Source of the DNA: Platerodrilus igneus
Taxonomy: Eukaryota > Arthropoda > Insecta > Coleoptera > Lycidae
NCBI GenBank assembly: GCA_036346225.1
Contig: JARFIW010001082.1
Coordinates: forward strand, 4,464,001-4,528,000
Direction of reading: 5' to 3'
Length of the DNA stretch: 64,000 nt
The notes beneath the pieces were generated by a model that saw nothing but the letters and a program-made list of their open reading frames with translations, was not told the DNA's origin and did not search any database. The position numbers were made by a program, and so were the translations under genes. Shown here piece by piece: positions 9,659-21,618 of the stretch. Each line of letters opens with the position of its first letter. Within the stretch, counting starts at the first letter, position 1.

Positions 9659-9662
<4 letters not shown>
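9389..9662 (-). mobile_element. Short inverted-repeat element carrying a hammerhead ribozyme
   Basis: The segment lies exactly between two (TA)n tracts. Its outer parts are inverted copies of each other (about 9438-9490 against 9602-9656; the words GTAAGATG and CATCTTAC mark the ends). The inner part carries the ribozyme at 9559-9599. A longer relative occurs at 55605-56150, again between TA tracts. Most likely it is a Penelope-like terminal repeat in a tail-to-tail or snap-back arrangement. Confidence 0.55.
9559..9599 (-). ncRNA. Minimal hammerhead ribozyme
   Basis: The minus strand reads CACT (stem I), core CTGATGA, stem II GGCT-TAACA-AGCC, core GAAA, then a three-base stem III ACC with loop ATT and GGT, cleavage base C (plus 9563), and AGTG closing stem I. 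Every invariant core base is present, and all three stems pair. The tiny stem III matches the compact hammerheads described in Penelope-like elements. The expected role is self-cleavage of element RNA at the C. Activity is predicted from sequence only. Confidence 0.8.

Positions 9663-9699
<37 letters not shown>
9663..9699. repeat. (TA)n microsatellite
   Basis: Directly visible. It borders the hammerhead hairpin repeat on its right. Confidence 0.95.
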
Positions 9700-9703
<4 letters not shown>

Positions 9704-10748
9704 GCTTCTATTTTCAAGACCTCTTTATATTGCAAACTACAAGTTTGCCAATTTACTCACCACGGCTATAAAAAACTCTAAATTCTTTAAGAATACGATC
9801 AATCTCAGGGTAATTAATAGTTTAATTGTAAGATAGGATCTATCTTGCGTGGGTTCCATAAAAGATAAATCCTATTTTAGAATTTCTAACAAACATGCGG
9901 TTGAAACTTATAACTCAATGCAATATAAAGTTTTGTTGGTTAGTGTTTTCAATGATGCAACTTTTAAACAAGTGTTACTGTTTTTTATTTTTGAAATTTT
10001 AATACCTGTAGTTGCGTCCAGCTGATGTAGTCGTCCTTACAATCGCCTGGTTGTATTTTTTGAACCTCCGCACTTATCTACTCTACAAGAAATATGATTT
10101 GTATTAGTATTGAATCGTTTTAGCTTAGTAATTAAATGCTTTAAAAACTGTTGCATAAGGATTGATACTACTTATTTGGACGTAATGTGATCCGCTGTTG
10201 ATCATAGTCCTTTTTTTACTCAAAGTCCCCTTCTGTACTTCTTTCTTGTTAAAATTTTCCAATAAAACGCCGCTACTCTCCCATAAACTGTGAATTCTAT
10301 TGCAACCAGCTACACCTAAACTTAAGCTCTGCTATGCTTTCTTTAGTATTTTGATTCAGGTTGAGCGCTTTTCCTCTTATATACTCTTTACTCAGCTTAA
10401 ACTGCTTTTAAAACTCTTAATATTTTTCGAGTTCACTATAATTTCGATTAAATAAGAAATGAAAAGTGCTCTATAAAAACTGCTTTATTTTTCAAAAATT
10501 AATTGTTCACTTATCAACATCTTCCATATCACCATGGTTTCCTTATTAATTCAGGGTTTTAGAGTCTTCTATAACTGGACACGGTATGCGTGGGTGAGAT
10601 CTACAGCCAATAACAACTTGGAGTTGTATCATTGAACCCAACCAACTTTTGTTCTAAGTACAAATGTACAACTGAATAAAAACTGCTATTACTCAACGTT
10701 GCTTAACTTATTAAGACTTTTTTAACTCCCCTGCCCTTAGGATCCGTT

Positions 10749-10752
<4 letters not shown>
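9700..10752. other. No recognised gene
   Basis: AT-rich, with many stops in all frames. I see no coding, RNA or element feature that I can support. Confidence 0.5.

Positions 10753-10798
<46 letters not shown>
10753..10798. repeat. (AT)n microsatellite
   Basis: Directly visible, 23 units. Confidence 0.95.
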
Positions 10799-10800
<2 letters not shown>

Positions 10801-12861
10801 AAATAAATATAAAAACTTTTATATAATCAGTATAGTTTTAGTAACTGCAAATAATCATTCTATACCATCTAGGAATAATACTACACATTCGTTTATATAC
10901 CTCTAACTAGGTATACAATTAAATTTCAAATAAAATATTTTGATCTATAAACATTTGTTGCTGTAATTTCTATAGCTACAAGTGTATATTTAAAAACTAA
11001 GTTAGAATGAGTTAGTATTATAAGCACATACATAAAAAGTCAAAATTTTAAAACAAACTGTTTGAAACTAAAATTACAATTAATTACAGCTATTTTCTGC
11101 CTAGCTAAGGCTTTTATTAATTCTAAAAGCTTTACAAGCAGAAAATAATCTTGTTATATAACTGTTAAGTAAAGATTATATTAAACGTTTAGCAGACATT
11201 AGATTTAAACTCGAGGAAACTAAATATAGGCATTGAGAAGCATAGTTTTAGTGCGAACGGAAGATAGGCTTCTTACAAAATAAAACAAACTTTGACCATC
11301 TACGTTCTCAAAACTTTTCCATTAAGGTTAATGATAATATTTGTTACCAATCATGTTAACAAACATTTATAATCAACCAAGCGAATTTCTCGTTGATGAA
11401 AAACAACAAAATTTAATCAAGAAAGGAGTGATAAACCGTCGCATGTCATATTAGTAGCAGCAAGTTGATCAAACATATGGTGCGTGTATCCTGCGTGTAA
11501 TACCATATACACAGCAATTCGCCTAGATTCTGCCGACGGGAAGGTTGAAACGTAACGCACGATTTATTTTAGTTTGTCGTCTCTTATGGCTTACGCTTCG
11601 ATAGTTCTGACACATTGCCGTTTTGTATTGTATTTCCAATATCAATAACAAGGGAGAGTAACAGTTTGATAGCCCAAAGGAGCTTTCGAACCGTTCGCAG
11701 GGACAGTTGAGTAAAATAAAGAACTTGAAGGCTCTTACCTTTCAAGTCGAGCACGAATAATTTTGTATAAAATTCAAACTAGCTTAATATATAAAATAAA
11801 TGCATCTGACTAAATAGCTAAACCGCATCACAGCGATACACCGACGGAGAAAAACGCGGCTACGGCGTCTTGAAACTCAGTGTTTAATTGATACAAATTA
11901 ACTCCAGTATCCTGATAAATATACAACGTAACAAGATCACGCGCTCAGAACACTATTTTATACAAACGCGATTTAAGCTCTAGCTAACTCGATAATTGAA
12001 GAACAATTAAATGCACTTCAGCGAATGGGTTGTAGGTAAAAACAGTGTTAACTTAATTTGGAAGAGAGATGGTTTTCTCGCGCAAACACATCGAATTTAA
12101 TCTTAGAAATCGTAAGTTGTTTTTGTTGGCGAGTTCAATCCTAGAATGAATGTCTCGTTTAAACTGAAGTCGTATGATGTTTATGTCGTTTAATTTCCCA
12201 GATTCCATTAAAAGATCCGGATGTAATATGCCAAAGATCAACCCGCACGCATAAAATTCATCAAAGAGGATTCCTTCGAATGGCATTGCTCTAAGTCAAT
12301 TGGGATTGGAAAGTCGTTCCTATTTCACCTTCTTCATTATACTGTAAAGAGAGCTATTTCCATAACTCTAATCGGGGTTTCCAAATGCACAGATTAAAGC
12401 AACGACCCGTTTTCTAAGCGTTCCGTCGGATCTTTTATAATTATTATTATACAGTAATACTTTTAATACAAGGAATCATTAAATCACCGTACGTTTTAAT
12501 TGATTCATGATTGACTTTCATAATAAAATCCGGCCGCGCATAAGTGATTTACCAAAACAAAAAAATTGACCGGCCTTACAGCGAGGCGGTTCTATAGAAG
12601 CGAAAAAAAAACTTTTCAAATCGTAATAACTTAAGAAGGTCAAGTTAAAGTTAACTTTCATATCGACCAACAAAGAACAAGAACAACTGATAAACTTCAG
12701 TAACATTATAACTATAGTTTCACCCGACTTCGGTTAAAGTGAAAATTTAAAACAACCGAAGTTTTTACAACTATAGTAAACACAACTAGAAACAAAGTTA
12801 CTGGAAACAATTTTCCTACCTGAAAATACGGGGTTGCATCTTAGTTAGGATAGCCTCTTAC
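10799..12861. other. Non-coding sequence, no recognised gene
   Basis: Unique-looking, moderately AT-rich sequence with no long frames and no internal duplication that I noticed. If 12862-13090 is an exon on the minus strand, this would be the start of the following intron. Confidence 0.4.
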
Positions 12862-13090
12862 CGTTGACCACTGGACGCCGGACTTAGACTTTAGCGTCGT
12901 GGTCTTGCTGTGTTGAGAGCGCGACGCGGCGAACGACACCGAAAGCTTCCGAGTGAATTCAAGGGTGGTTCTGGCACGTCTAGTCGCTGCCGGCGTCGAG
13001 AACGCTTTGCGGCTCCTGGAGAGATCTTGGGGTGGACGCAGGAGCGACCCGCCCGCTAAGCAACAAGGACCACCAGGCCAAGCATGCTAT
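12862..13090 (-). other. GC-rich, CpG-containing island with a splice-donor-like edge; candidate host exon
   Basis: About 200 bp stand out as clearly GC-rich and full of CG dinucleotides in an otherwise AT-rich window. On the minus strand the island ends in GGTCAACG|GTAAGAGG, a strong 5' splice donor match at 12862/12861. A frame of about 60 codons is open through it toward the donor (with KLSVSFAASRSQHSKTTT), bounded upstream by a TAG. A pyrimidine-rich stretch ending in TTAG lies near 13100. It could be a first or internal exon, or a 5' untranslated exon. The plus strand also has an open stretch. Confidence 0.3.
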
Positions 13091-15450
13091 TGATTCGAAA
13101 AGGCTGCTAAGAGAGATAAAAGATGCAATTGCAGTAAAAGAATCACTATTTTCTGTTATAAATTTGTAGCATGTATTTGAAAATGGAACGATTAAACTTC
13201 AAATAATCAACTTTTAAAGACCGGAAACACTTATTGGCCGCTTACAATTTCTAGTTGATCAACATGCACATCTACCACTGCACGTAATAATCTAACTACT
13301 TCAAACTGCAGCAGGATGTATACTTTTCAATATTGTGAACGTAACCATTTTCGTTAAGCGCGCTTTGTAAATACCTTGATTTCTGGAAACATTAGCGCTT
13401 GTCCAGTTTTCAGTAGCACGCAGAAAATTTTTTGACATACGCGAAATTGCTAAAAAGACTGTTTAATTAAACAAGAACTACCACACATTTTAAAATACAA
13501 TTTTTATATTGGATACGCATACATGTCTGTTCTGCTGCTACAAATTAACGCATCGCTGAAAGCACTCAGGAATTAACTTATGGCGTTTCAGGTCTAATTT
13601 CTTCAGACTATCGTAATGAAGTACACGATTTTAAGCGACTACTAGTAATTAAAAGCAAAAAATTTTGATTAGTAATAATGATATACTAAAATCACGCTTC
13701 AGACTAGTGCATACTATAATTGCAATGTAGAGGGTAAATAAACAGATACTGTTTCGTTTCATTTCGTAGTTTGAATACTTTCTGCATTTTACACTATCTA
13801 CCCATTTTAATAAATGTCTGATATCACGTTTGGTACATTGCTCAATTATATCAACCGCCTATGATACGTAGTATTCAATATTTATTGTAGTTAAACGACC
13901 TGGTTTAATTGTAATTAGATGAAGCCTAGTATTATTTTTGAATGCTAGAAATATGCTCAAAAGTTGTTGCTATCAAAATAAATAAACACACTTTTTGGAT
14001 TTTTGTCATTTCCTTCATTTGTGATAAATATTATAAACTCAATCGGGCTGTTATAAAATCTTGGTGATGGAAACTGGCTCCCTTTTATATAACTGGTAGA
14101 TAATTAAACAGTAATATTCTTTAATATAAATTTTAATATTTTCAACCTAGATTGTAACCCATATTCTTCGGATTTTATTCTACAGATTCTTTAGACCGAT
14201 GTTTACTTGATATTAACACAAAATCTTCGCTTTGTCGATACAACACATTTGTAATTTCGTCGGCATTGTCGGCAGATAACGATACCCTTCCTCATTTATA
14301 CGTAGATTTTTGATTGTATTGTATAAATGTTAAGATTAATAAATCAATTTGCTTATTCAATACTGTAGTCTATTAGAATAAAAATAGTAATGTATGTTTT
14401 GTGTGATATTGCTCTTATATGAATGTATAACTGATTTAATAGACTTTGAAAGCATATACAAGCTTATACTTATTCATCAACTATGATATCTGACTAATTA
14501 CTGATGCTGATTTATTAACCGTACTTAAATATGGTTACAGATGTTTGAATCATACATTAGTAAATTTAAATGTATCAAGAATGGGCGGGAATCCCGTAAC
14601 AAAGTATAAATCCACCGACTAACTACAATATTGCGGGAGCGGGTCCTTTTAGCAATAAACGTCAGAAAATGGAACAAAATTGAGCAATGATCAACGTTTT
14701 ACCTAGGTACGATCTCAAGCTACGTTATTACTAGCATTTATCATGTTAGGTTTCCAATCCGCTGAGTTTAACAGGCGACAACTATATTTAGTTTAAGAAG
14801 ATTTCCTCTGGACGGCGAGTAACCCAGAGAATTTTAATTACGAAGTATTCTCTTGGTGAAATGGATTTCCTTACAAAAGGTCATTTGTCCAGTTGGAGAT
14901 ATAAAACAAATCTCAACTCATCTTGTTTAAATTTATTTTTAACAAACATTATCTGAGCATTTCTGTGAACAAATAGGCATAAAACAATTTTTAAATGTAC
15001 TTACATTAATAATTGGGTCGGTGACCTACAGATATTCCTATAACAGGATACGTACAAAACAATGGGAAAATTGTACAATCAGTTCGTCTGCGATTCCCCA
15101 TACTTTGATCCTTAACTAGAACAATAATTTACAATACGCCTCCACTTTACCATTAACTGGCTATGTTCAATTTTTACACCTCGGACGATGTAACACTGTA
15201 CGTGTAACTATACTTTAGACAAACATAAATGCCATTAAAAACAACATCTAGTTCTACAAAAAAATCAATTTACAGTTTCATCTTCAAGTGACAAAAGTTC
15301 ATTGAAGCAAAGATTTAATTCCAACTAAGTTGCTGGAAAGCACATAGTCCCAAAATATATCAGTGTTTGTAGGTTATGTCGAATTCCGTAGTTATCACGT
15401 AGTACCTTGTTTATTATTCCATAGCCAACGGGGAGTTTTATGGCAAACCA
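13091..15450. other. Non-coding sequence, no recognised gene
   Basis: AT-rich, no long frame, no terminal repeats or RNA genes seen. This is the left flank of the large Polinton-type insertion. Confidence 0.45.
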
Positions 15451-15456
15451 AACGTT
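15451..15456. repeat. 6-bp target-site duplication, left copy (AACGTT)
   Basis: AACGTT directly precedes AGTAGTGGGGTAAGG. The same hexamer directly follows the inverse of that sequence at 52217-52222. Confidence 0.85.
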
Positions 15457-15755
15457 AGTAGTGGGGTAAGGCCGGTCCTAATTCAAAACGTGTTCAGACG
15501 TATTTTCCATATGTAAATTACACGTGCACCGTTTTGAATTAGGATCGGCCTTATATACTTTTAATGTAAAATACTTGTGAGCATGTTTTGAAGTCAGACC
15601 GGCTTTATATTACTTTCAATGGAACATACATACTTCAAAACACACGTATGTAGAAAAATGTAAGTGCAGAGAAAATGTGTGTAGATGTTTTGAATTTGGT
15701 TTTCTAGCGAGAAGTTATAACGTATGCCAGATGCAAAATATCGCATTCAAGTCAA

Positions 15756-15989
15756 TTGTGTTTAATTAAAGTGGATTCTGATTTATGCTTTTTATTTATG
15801 TTTAGAGGCTGCAAATACACATGGGCCGGTTTCAATTCAAAATGTGTTCACTCTTGTGATAGGTTGAAAAGTGGGTTGGCAAAGTACGCAGATGGTGGTA
15901 ATCTGCTATATAAGGAGATTGCTCCTAATATTAAATTAATTAGTCGAAGTTTACTGCATATATTTACATACAAACATGTATATAATTGA
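15756..15989 (+). CDS. Small Cys-containing frame in left TIR
   Basis: A 77-codon frame with the core RGCKYTWAGFNSKCVHSC then DRLKSGLAKYADGGNLLY. The mirror copy in the right TIR (51173-51421) is also open, with few changes. It overlaps the start of the nuclease-like gene by a few codons in another frame. No domain recognised. It could be an upstream small gene or a chance frame kept by recent TIR identity. Confidence 0.3.
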   Translation: MCLIKVDSDLCFLFMFRGCKYTWAGFNSKCVHSCDRLKSGLAKYADGGNLLYKEIAPNIKLISRSLLHIFTYKHVYN

Positions 15990-16465
15990 TATTCAGGGAT
16001 TTTAATACAAGAAAAAGGAGTTTGTGTGCAAAGAAATTGCGGTTTTGGACTTGTTGGAAGGTGTTGTTTGGCATCAAATTTTTAAACTGCCAATGCAGTC
16101 TAGTTGTTTGAGCCAAGATCATATAAAACATAACGACTGGGTGACATGGTCTTTCTTGGGATGAATACTCAACGGCTGGAATGGTGTTATCATATATAGC
16201 GCTTTATTTGAAGCAAATTATCCGACCCGGTGAAGAAGTATTTGTGAAGGGTCTAGAAAAAAAGAAATTGATTGAAACCTATCTAATGCAAAACGTTGTA
16301 ACTGATATGCTTGTACTAGGTTGTCCTAAGCTATCGGAGTTAAAAATCAACAACCGTTTAAAATATAACATCCATTGTTGTAGAAACAGCAATAATAATC
16401 TGCAATGTGCAAAACAAAATACCTTGTTATTAAAAGAATGGCTTGATAATAATAAAAAACAATAG
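15976..16465 (+). pseudogene. DnaQ/Maelstrom-like nuclease-fold protein, left-TIR copy
   Basis: An ATG at 15976 begins MYIIDIQGF, a first-strand motif resembling exonuclease motif I (Asp kept, following Glu replaced by Gln), followed by CKEIAVLDL. Later come VFVKGLEKKKLIETYL, a VTDMLVLGCPKLSEL block and a C-terminal CCRNSNNNLQCAKQNTLLLKEWL. The order Glu...Cys-x2-His-x6-Cys resembles the ECHC set of Maelstrom domains, though His is Asn in this copy. It is broken by a TAA after IDIQGF and a 10-bp deletion near 16147. The other copies are at 22580-22965 (minus) and 50701-51201 (minus). The gene reads inward from the element end. A role in RNA or DNA processing is inferred from fold only. Confidence 0.5.
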
Positions 16466-16514
16466 AAAGATCGTGTCTGTATTATTTATTTTAATATAAT
16501 TTTACAATGTTAGC

Positions 16515-16620
16515 CGAAGCAAATTATCCGACCCAGTGAAGAAGTATGTGTGAAAGATCTAGAAAAGAAGAAATGGATAGAAACCTATCTATTGCAAAAT
16601 ATTATAGGTACGGCAATAAT
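16515..16620 (+). pseudogene. Partial tandem copy of the nuclease-like gene
   Basis: About 100 bp repeat the middle of the gene just upstream: QIIRPSEEVCVKDLEKKKW with several changes, then decay. The matching stretch in the right TIR is at about 50600-50655. It shows that the gene had been tandemly duplicated before or within the TIR. Confidence 0.55.
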
Positions 16621-17627
16621 AATAAAAATAATAATAATAATAAAAACAATAGAAAAGATAGTGTCTGTATTATTATTGTAGTCAGTAAGAAATCTTTAAT
16701 GTTGATGTCTGCAGAAAAAAAACAATTAAACTCAGACAGCACGAATGGGACTCTCAACCCTGAAAGCAATTATAATTGATCAACGAAATAGCTCTTTACT
16801 GGTTTTACAACATTTAACAAATTGTACAGATATCTCGAAAAATTTGCCAAAGACAGACAGACAGATAGACAGACTGACTGCACCAATTTTCTCATTCTCG
16901 CTTTTAAAGAATAACAAGTCGTAGTTATTAAATCGTGAACTCAGTTTATCTGCAAGAAATATATAAACGAGGAAATTTATGAAATGCTCCAAATTCAAAA
17001 AAACTAGAAATAAATCTATTGAAATCTATGCTAACGTTGCAATTGGTGGATCTGCTCACGGAGTAAACAATTTTTTCCAGCACTTCATTTGGATTGACTA
17101 TAAACTACTCAATAATTTTAACCTAACCACTATCATTATTCTTTCCTGACAAGGGCAATTTTAAAAAAGTTTTCATTTTTGATTTGTACTATAGAACACA
17201 ACTACAACTTGACAATAAAGATTGAGCGATTATCACACACATATCTTGAGTATATATAAAGATATTAAACAACAAGAACAGCAGAAAATTCAACTCATGT
17301 CAGACAGCTTTTTTTCTTGTCAACGATAGTCTAGTCTAATGCTTCTTCAGCATTTGCATTTCCATAGTTACGTACTGAAGGCAACTCTGCAATTTTAGAT
17401 CACATGCATTTCTAATTTCAATTGCAAAAAATATGAAAGCATCTATTTGAAATGCATTTCTAACTTTAATCGCAAAAAAAATGAGAGCATCTATTCGAAA
17501 TATGCACTCAGATTAAAAGTCAAAAATTGTTTTACACCGATCTGTAAACTGAGATTACGTAGTTATTAAATCAGGAGTAATGTGAAATGAAACACACAAT
17601 GTATTTTTCTTTATTGTAATTTATAAA

Positions 17628-17631
<4 letters not shown>

Positions 17632-17663
<32 letters not shown>
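17632..17663. repeat. (TA)n microsatellite at the inner edge of the left TIR
   Basis: Directly visible. The right TIR also ends at a TA tract (49882-49918). Confidence 0.9.
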
Positions 17664-17665
<2 letters not shown>

Positions 17666-19890
17666 CTGTGAAATGTACAAAACGCCTCGCCAGTTTCCTG
17701 GAATAAAATCACAAAAATTTTATTTTGAACTCGAGCCTCACTTTTCGGTCGCCAAAAATGCTGTGATCCTCACCATTAATCTTAAACTAAGGTTTTCAAA
17801 TCGAGCCCCACAGATTGGGCGTCAAGAATGCTGTGAAACCTACAAATAGCTATTAACTTAACTGGTCCGTTGACTTTCTTCTGTTAATCGCCTCTTTACT
17901 CTTTTCCGCCTCGGCTGCTCACCTAGTTAAAACTTCCATCCTCATTCAAGAAAAAAACAAATACATTCCTACTACAAACATCAACGTTAACTCTATTTAC
18001 ATCAATATTCATAATACATTAAAATTTCAAAATTAAATTTCAGCATAAATTTCAGTATCATAAAATTTCAAGATTAAATTTGTTATCATTTTAATTTGCA
18101 TCCAGAATTAAAGTCCTTGTAGGATGCCTACTAATTAATATAACAATATATGCAGACCTGAGTCTGAGTACAAAGGGAGCATCTACCACCCCTTTACGTT
18201 AATTAACCAGGTTCGTCTAATTGAGCTCAAAGACATACCCAAATTTTCATCATAGTCAAGAACATAAATACTAAATACTCCTTTCTACTTAAACAAGAAA
18301 ATTTCACCTTAAAATTAAAATTTTGTTGTTAGTACAAATTCACTACTGTCCATTTTAAGTAAATAAATTATAAAGTTATTCAACACACACCAAAACATCA
18401 AAAATCGAACAACAAAGCATAAGTTACCTGAAGGTTAATGCACTCGTGGCTCCAATGTACATCGTCCTCTGTTAATCACACCATTCCAACTGGGTTATGT
18501 TTAGGTTCTCGGATTACTGGTCGCCTTTAAAATTTTCTACACCACCATTCATCTAAAGTTGTTTCAGTGCTTTTCCGGAACTCATCTGTGTATATCTGTA
18601 TCTTGTTTTGTGGATCCAGTCACGTCCACGAACCACTTAATCATTAACACCCCCGAAAAATAGCAAAGAAATTCATACTTCTTTCACGCTATACGCCAAA
18701 ACTGCCTACTTTTGTGTATTCATTGTCGTTGCAAATTTGAATAATTGGTACAGTGATACTAGACTTTATTACCTTGCATCTTCTTTTCTAAGTGCACTAA
18801 ATTACTTTCATCGTAGTACGTAAAGAGCAAACTGTTTAAATTATTCAATCAACATCGAAAATCTAAGAGCACTTTTTAAAGCATTGAATAATCAAAATCT
18901 AAGAGAGCCAAACTGTTTAAAGTCCGGGTTTATATAATGGTTAGCCTGTCTGTCGATTTTGTCCCCAAAACGGCCAGTTTCTAGAATTTCGCATACTATG
19001 TTCCCATCTCGACCGCCTGGCACGCGGTTCTTATTAAATTTGCACTCGCACCAGTTAAATCTCAGAAATTTCCACACGGCTCGCAGCGTCTGAGAATAAC
19101 TAATTAATTTTATATAGAAATGTTATTTTTACCTCTCATGTTTGCCTCTTATTTTCAACCAATCGCAACCCAGTGACGTTGCTCAAATCACGCATTTTAC
19201 TATATGTGTCTCTGTCTTGCGCATATTATCCGTCTCTATCTACCCTGTTCTGAGTGGTACAAATCGATATTCTTTAGTATCGGTTATTTTCAATCCACGT
19301 GGACTGTGAAATAACCCACCTTATTAGCATTTCCCGTAAATATTAAGCGACGGTTTCTCCAACATTCTCTGTAACCATTTGTTATCTGCCAAATTTACGC
19401 AGAACGAGACTTTTAAAAATACGCAGGTGTTCAATCGTCCTACTTCTAAATAACACTTCTACGATTTGAATATTATTGAGTTTTTACAAGCTTTTATACA
19501 TATTATATGTTACTAATGGTTCAATTAACTCCAATTAAAATAATACCCTTTAATTTTTAGTGAATCCTAATCAAATATTCAATTATTATCTGTACATTTT
19601 GTTTAATACTCGTTACCCAAACTTGAATCAATTAATATAAATTTTGCACGTAATTTCCATTTGTTTCTTTACTCGGAATAATTAAATTACACGTTAAGCA
19701 TTTTAATACTGCTTCTTTTTATAGAAAGCGTCTTGTAAATAATTTAAATCTCTTATTTTTAATGAAGCGAATAAATTTTTATTCTCCACGGTTTTTTAAT
19801 AAAGCGTATTATCTAATAAAATTCCTTATACACGGTGATTAAAATTATTTGATGTAATTAATTAATTTTCTACCCTGGTCTAAATATGAG

Positions 19891-19892
<2 letters not shown>
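17664..19892 (-). mobile_element. LTR retrotransposon remnant (5' LTR plus leader), family of element B
   Basis: Minus strand. An LTR at 19892-17759 matches the LTRs of element B and the partial LTR at 62850-64000. It begins TTACTCATATTTAGACC next to a TA tract and ends ...CACAGCA. The next bases, TGGCGACC at 17753, form a primer-binding site of tRNA-Arg type. The leader CGAGTTC...CCAGGAAACTGGCGA follows, then the sequence jumps to an LTR end TTTCACAGCA and the TA tract at 17663. The whole gag-pol has been lost. Confidence 0.65.

Positions 19893-19924
<32 letters not shown>
19892..19924. repeat. (TA)n microsatellite
   Basis: Directly visible. It separates the LTR remnant from the palindromic Polinton-derived block. 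Confidence 0.9.
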
Positions 19925-19927
<3 letters not shown>

Positions 19928-19951
19928 GTTATTTACTCTAGAATAAACATA

Positions 19952-20104
19952 CTATAATTCACTTAAGTTCCCAAATATAAAGAACAGTTCTAACTCACTC
20001 CAACTCTGAACGGTAAAAAATATTGCATGATCAGTTCCATGAGGGCTGTCTTCTTCATCTTTGACGCACGGTCGTTTCTGGTTGTTCTTCTTCTTCGTGT
20101 TCAC
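19952..20104 (-). other. Exon-like open frame, left palindrome copy
   Basis: A 50-codon frame begins right after a TTTTTTTAG acceptor-like sequence. It reads a basic stretch (KKKNNQKRPCVKDEEDSPH), then FFTVQSWSELELFFIFGNL and TAG. The inverse copy at 26777-26929 has the same length and is also open. It resembles a terminal exon with a nuclear-localisation-like basic patch, but I do not recognise it. Confidence 0.3.
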
Positions 20105-21384
20105 TAAAAAAAGATTCAAATGAAGATTAGATCAAGTAAATGCATTAAAAAAATTAAATCTATATATTAAGCTAACGAATACATACTCTGTATTGGTGTC
20201 ATCAAGTCGTACGTTGCAATTGGTGGATCTGCTCACGGCGTCAACGATTTGTTTCTCCAGTACTTAATTTGGATTGACTATAAACTACTCAATAATTTTT
20301 AACCCAATCACTATCATTATTCTTTCCTGACAAGGACAATTTAAAAAAAAAAAGTTTTCATTTTTGATTTGTTCTATAGAACACACAACTACAACTTGGC
20401 AATAAAGATTGAACGATTATCACACACACATATCTTGAGTATATAAGGATATTAAACAACAAGAACGGCAGAAAATTCAACCCATGTAAGCAAGAATTTA
20501 ATGCTAAGGTATTGTCTAGATAGCAATTGTAGAAATATGAAATTTACAAAAAATTTAATAAAGCCAGTCATGTATAAATTTTTTTAATGTTGACATCCAC
20601 AGAAAAATAAAAAGCGAGAAATTTAATGCTAACATCAGCAGAATAATAAATAAATCCACTTAGTCAGCTTTAATGGAAGGCCGGTCTGGCTTCGAAACGG
20701 TGCACGCGTATATACCATATTTTAAAATTAAAGTTGTCAATTGCAAAACAAAAAAATTAAATTTTACCTAGAAATCATTTGAAATATTTACCTTTTTTTA
20801 GTACAACTGAAAGAACTTGACTTTATACATTTTTTAATCGATATCATAGACTTTTTTTCTATACTGTTGGTAAAATCTACGTGAAGTATTTATATTAAAT
20901 AATAAACTGACCTGTTAGAAAAAATTAAAAATTTGCATCGTTTTCTGAAAAAATTCAGCTCTGTAATCTACTCTAACGAATAAAACAGTATGTAAGCAAA
21001 TATAATTATACCTCAGCAGAAATAATGAATTAGATTCATTGTCTGAAAAAGAAATTGCAAAGGATGCACATAATAAAAAACCTAAATTAGATTAATTTCG
21101 TTTTAGATTACTGCTTGCAAAATGTTTTTTTAATACTGGGTTTTTAAAAAAAACCATGAGTGCGTGTAAATTATTATATTTTTCTTTAGATTAATTTCGT
21201 TTAAAATAATGCAATGCAAATGGCCCTTAACTAGTAGTAGATATAAAATAAGTTTTAGATTACCGCTGACATAATTTATATGCATATATAGGTAATTGTG
21301 TGTTTACACGATTCATGCCGCATAAGAAATTCTTTAATACTGGGTTTTTAAAAAAACCATGAGTGCGTGTAAATTATTAAACAA

Positions 21385-21618
21385 CATTGACGGTTTAATG
21401 TCAAACATGATGTGTTTACTATTAAACAAAACAAAATTGTTCTTAATCCAAGTGATGATAAAAGAATTCTTAGTACCTCAACCACTGATACTAACTATTT
21501 GCCTATTTTTGTAGTATTGATTACAAAAATTACATACGACAGCGAGTACTGTGTTAAAATTGTTTTCGTTGCAGAAGTAACTGATGTATTGATATACCCG
21601 TCAATATTACTGGATTAG
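21385..21618 (+). pseudogene. Polinton DNA polymerase B C-terminal tail, left palindrome copy
   Basis: The frame opens after a TGA near 21383 and reads VKHDVFTIKQNKIVLNP then SDDKRILS, the type of ending seen in insect Polinton protein-primed polymerases (a beta strand, then D-D-K-R). After that the frame runs on for about 45 codons (FVVLITKITYDSEYCVK) into sequence unlike the polymerase. No catalytic region is present. An identical copy is at 25260-25493 on the minus strand. Confidence 0.45.

Larger units (their letters stand above)
15457..17631. repeat. Left terminal inverted repeat of the large Polinton locus
   Basis: Inverse of 49919-52216. It contains terminal repeats built of AATTCAAAACG words, one small frame (15756-15989), the nuclease-like gene (15976-16465), a partial tandem copy of that gene (16515-16620), and about 1 kb of non-coding DNA up to ACATTGTGTGTTTC-type sequence before the TA tract. 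Part of it (17035-17320) recurs in direct orientation at 20210-20500. Confidence 0.8.

Noticed and set aside
12053..12286. 77-codon minus-strand frame
   Set aside because: No motif or homologue recognised, no promoter or splice context; frame of this length is expected by chance.
16546..16779. 77-codon frame rich in Asn
   Set aside because: Driven by an AAT/AAC-rich simple repeat next to the partial gene copy; its mirror in the right TIR is not open.
20677..20710. Word GGCCGGTCTGGCTTCGAAACGGTGCACGCG resembling the outer TIR end
   Set aside because: Similar in layout to the Polinton terminus, but there is no hexamer duplication or AG end beside it, so I did not call it a separate element end.
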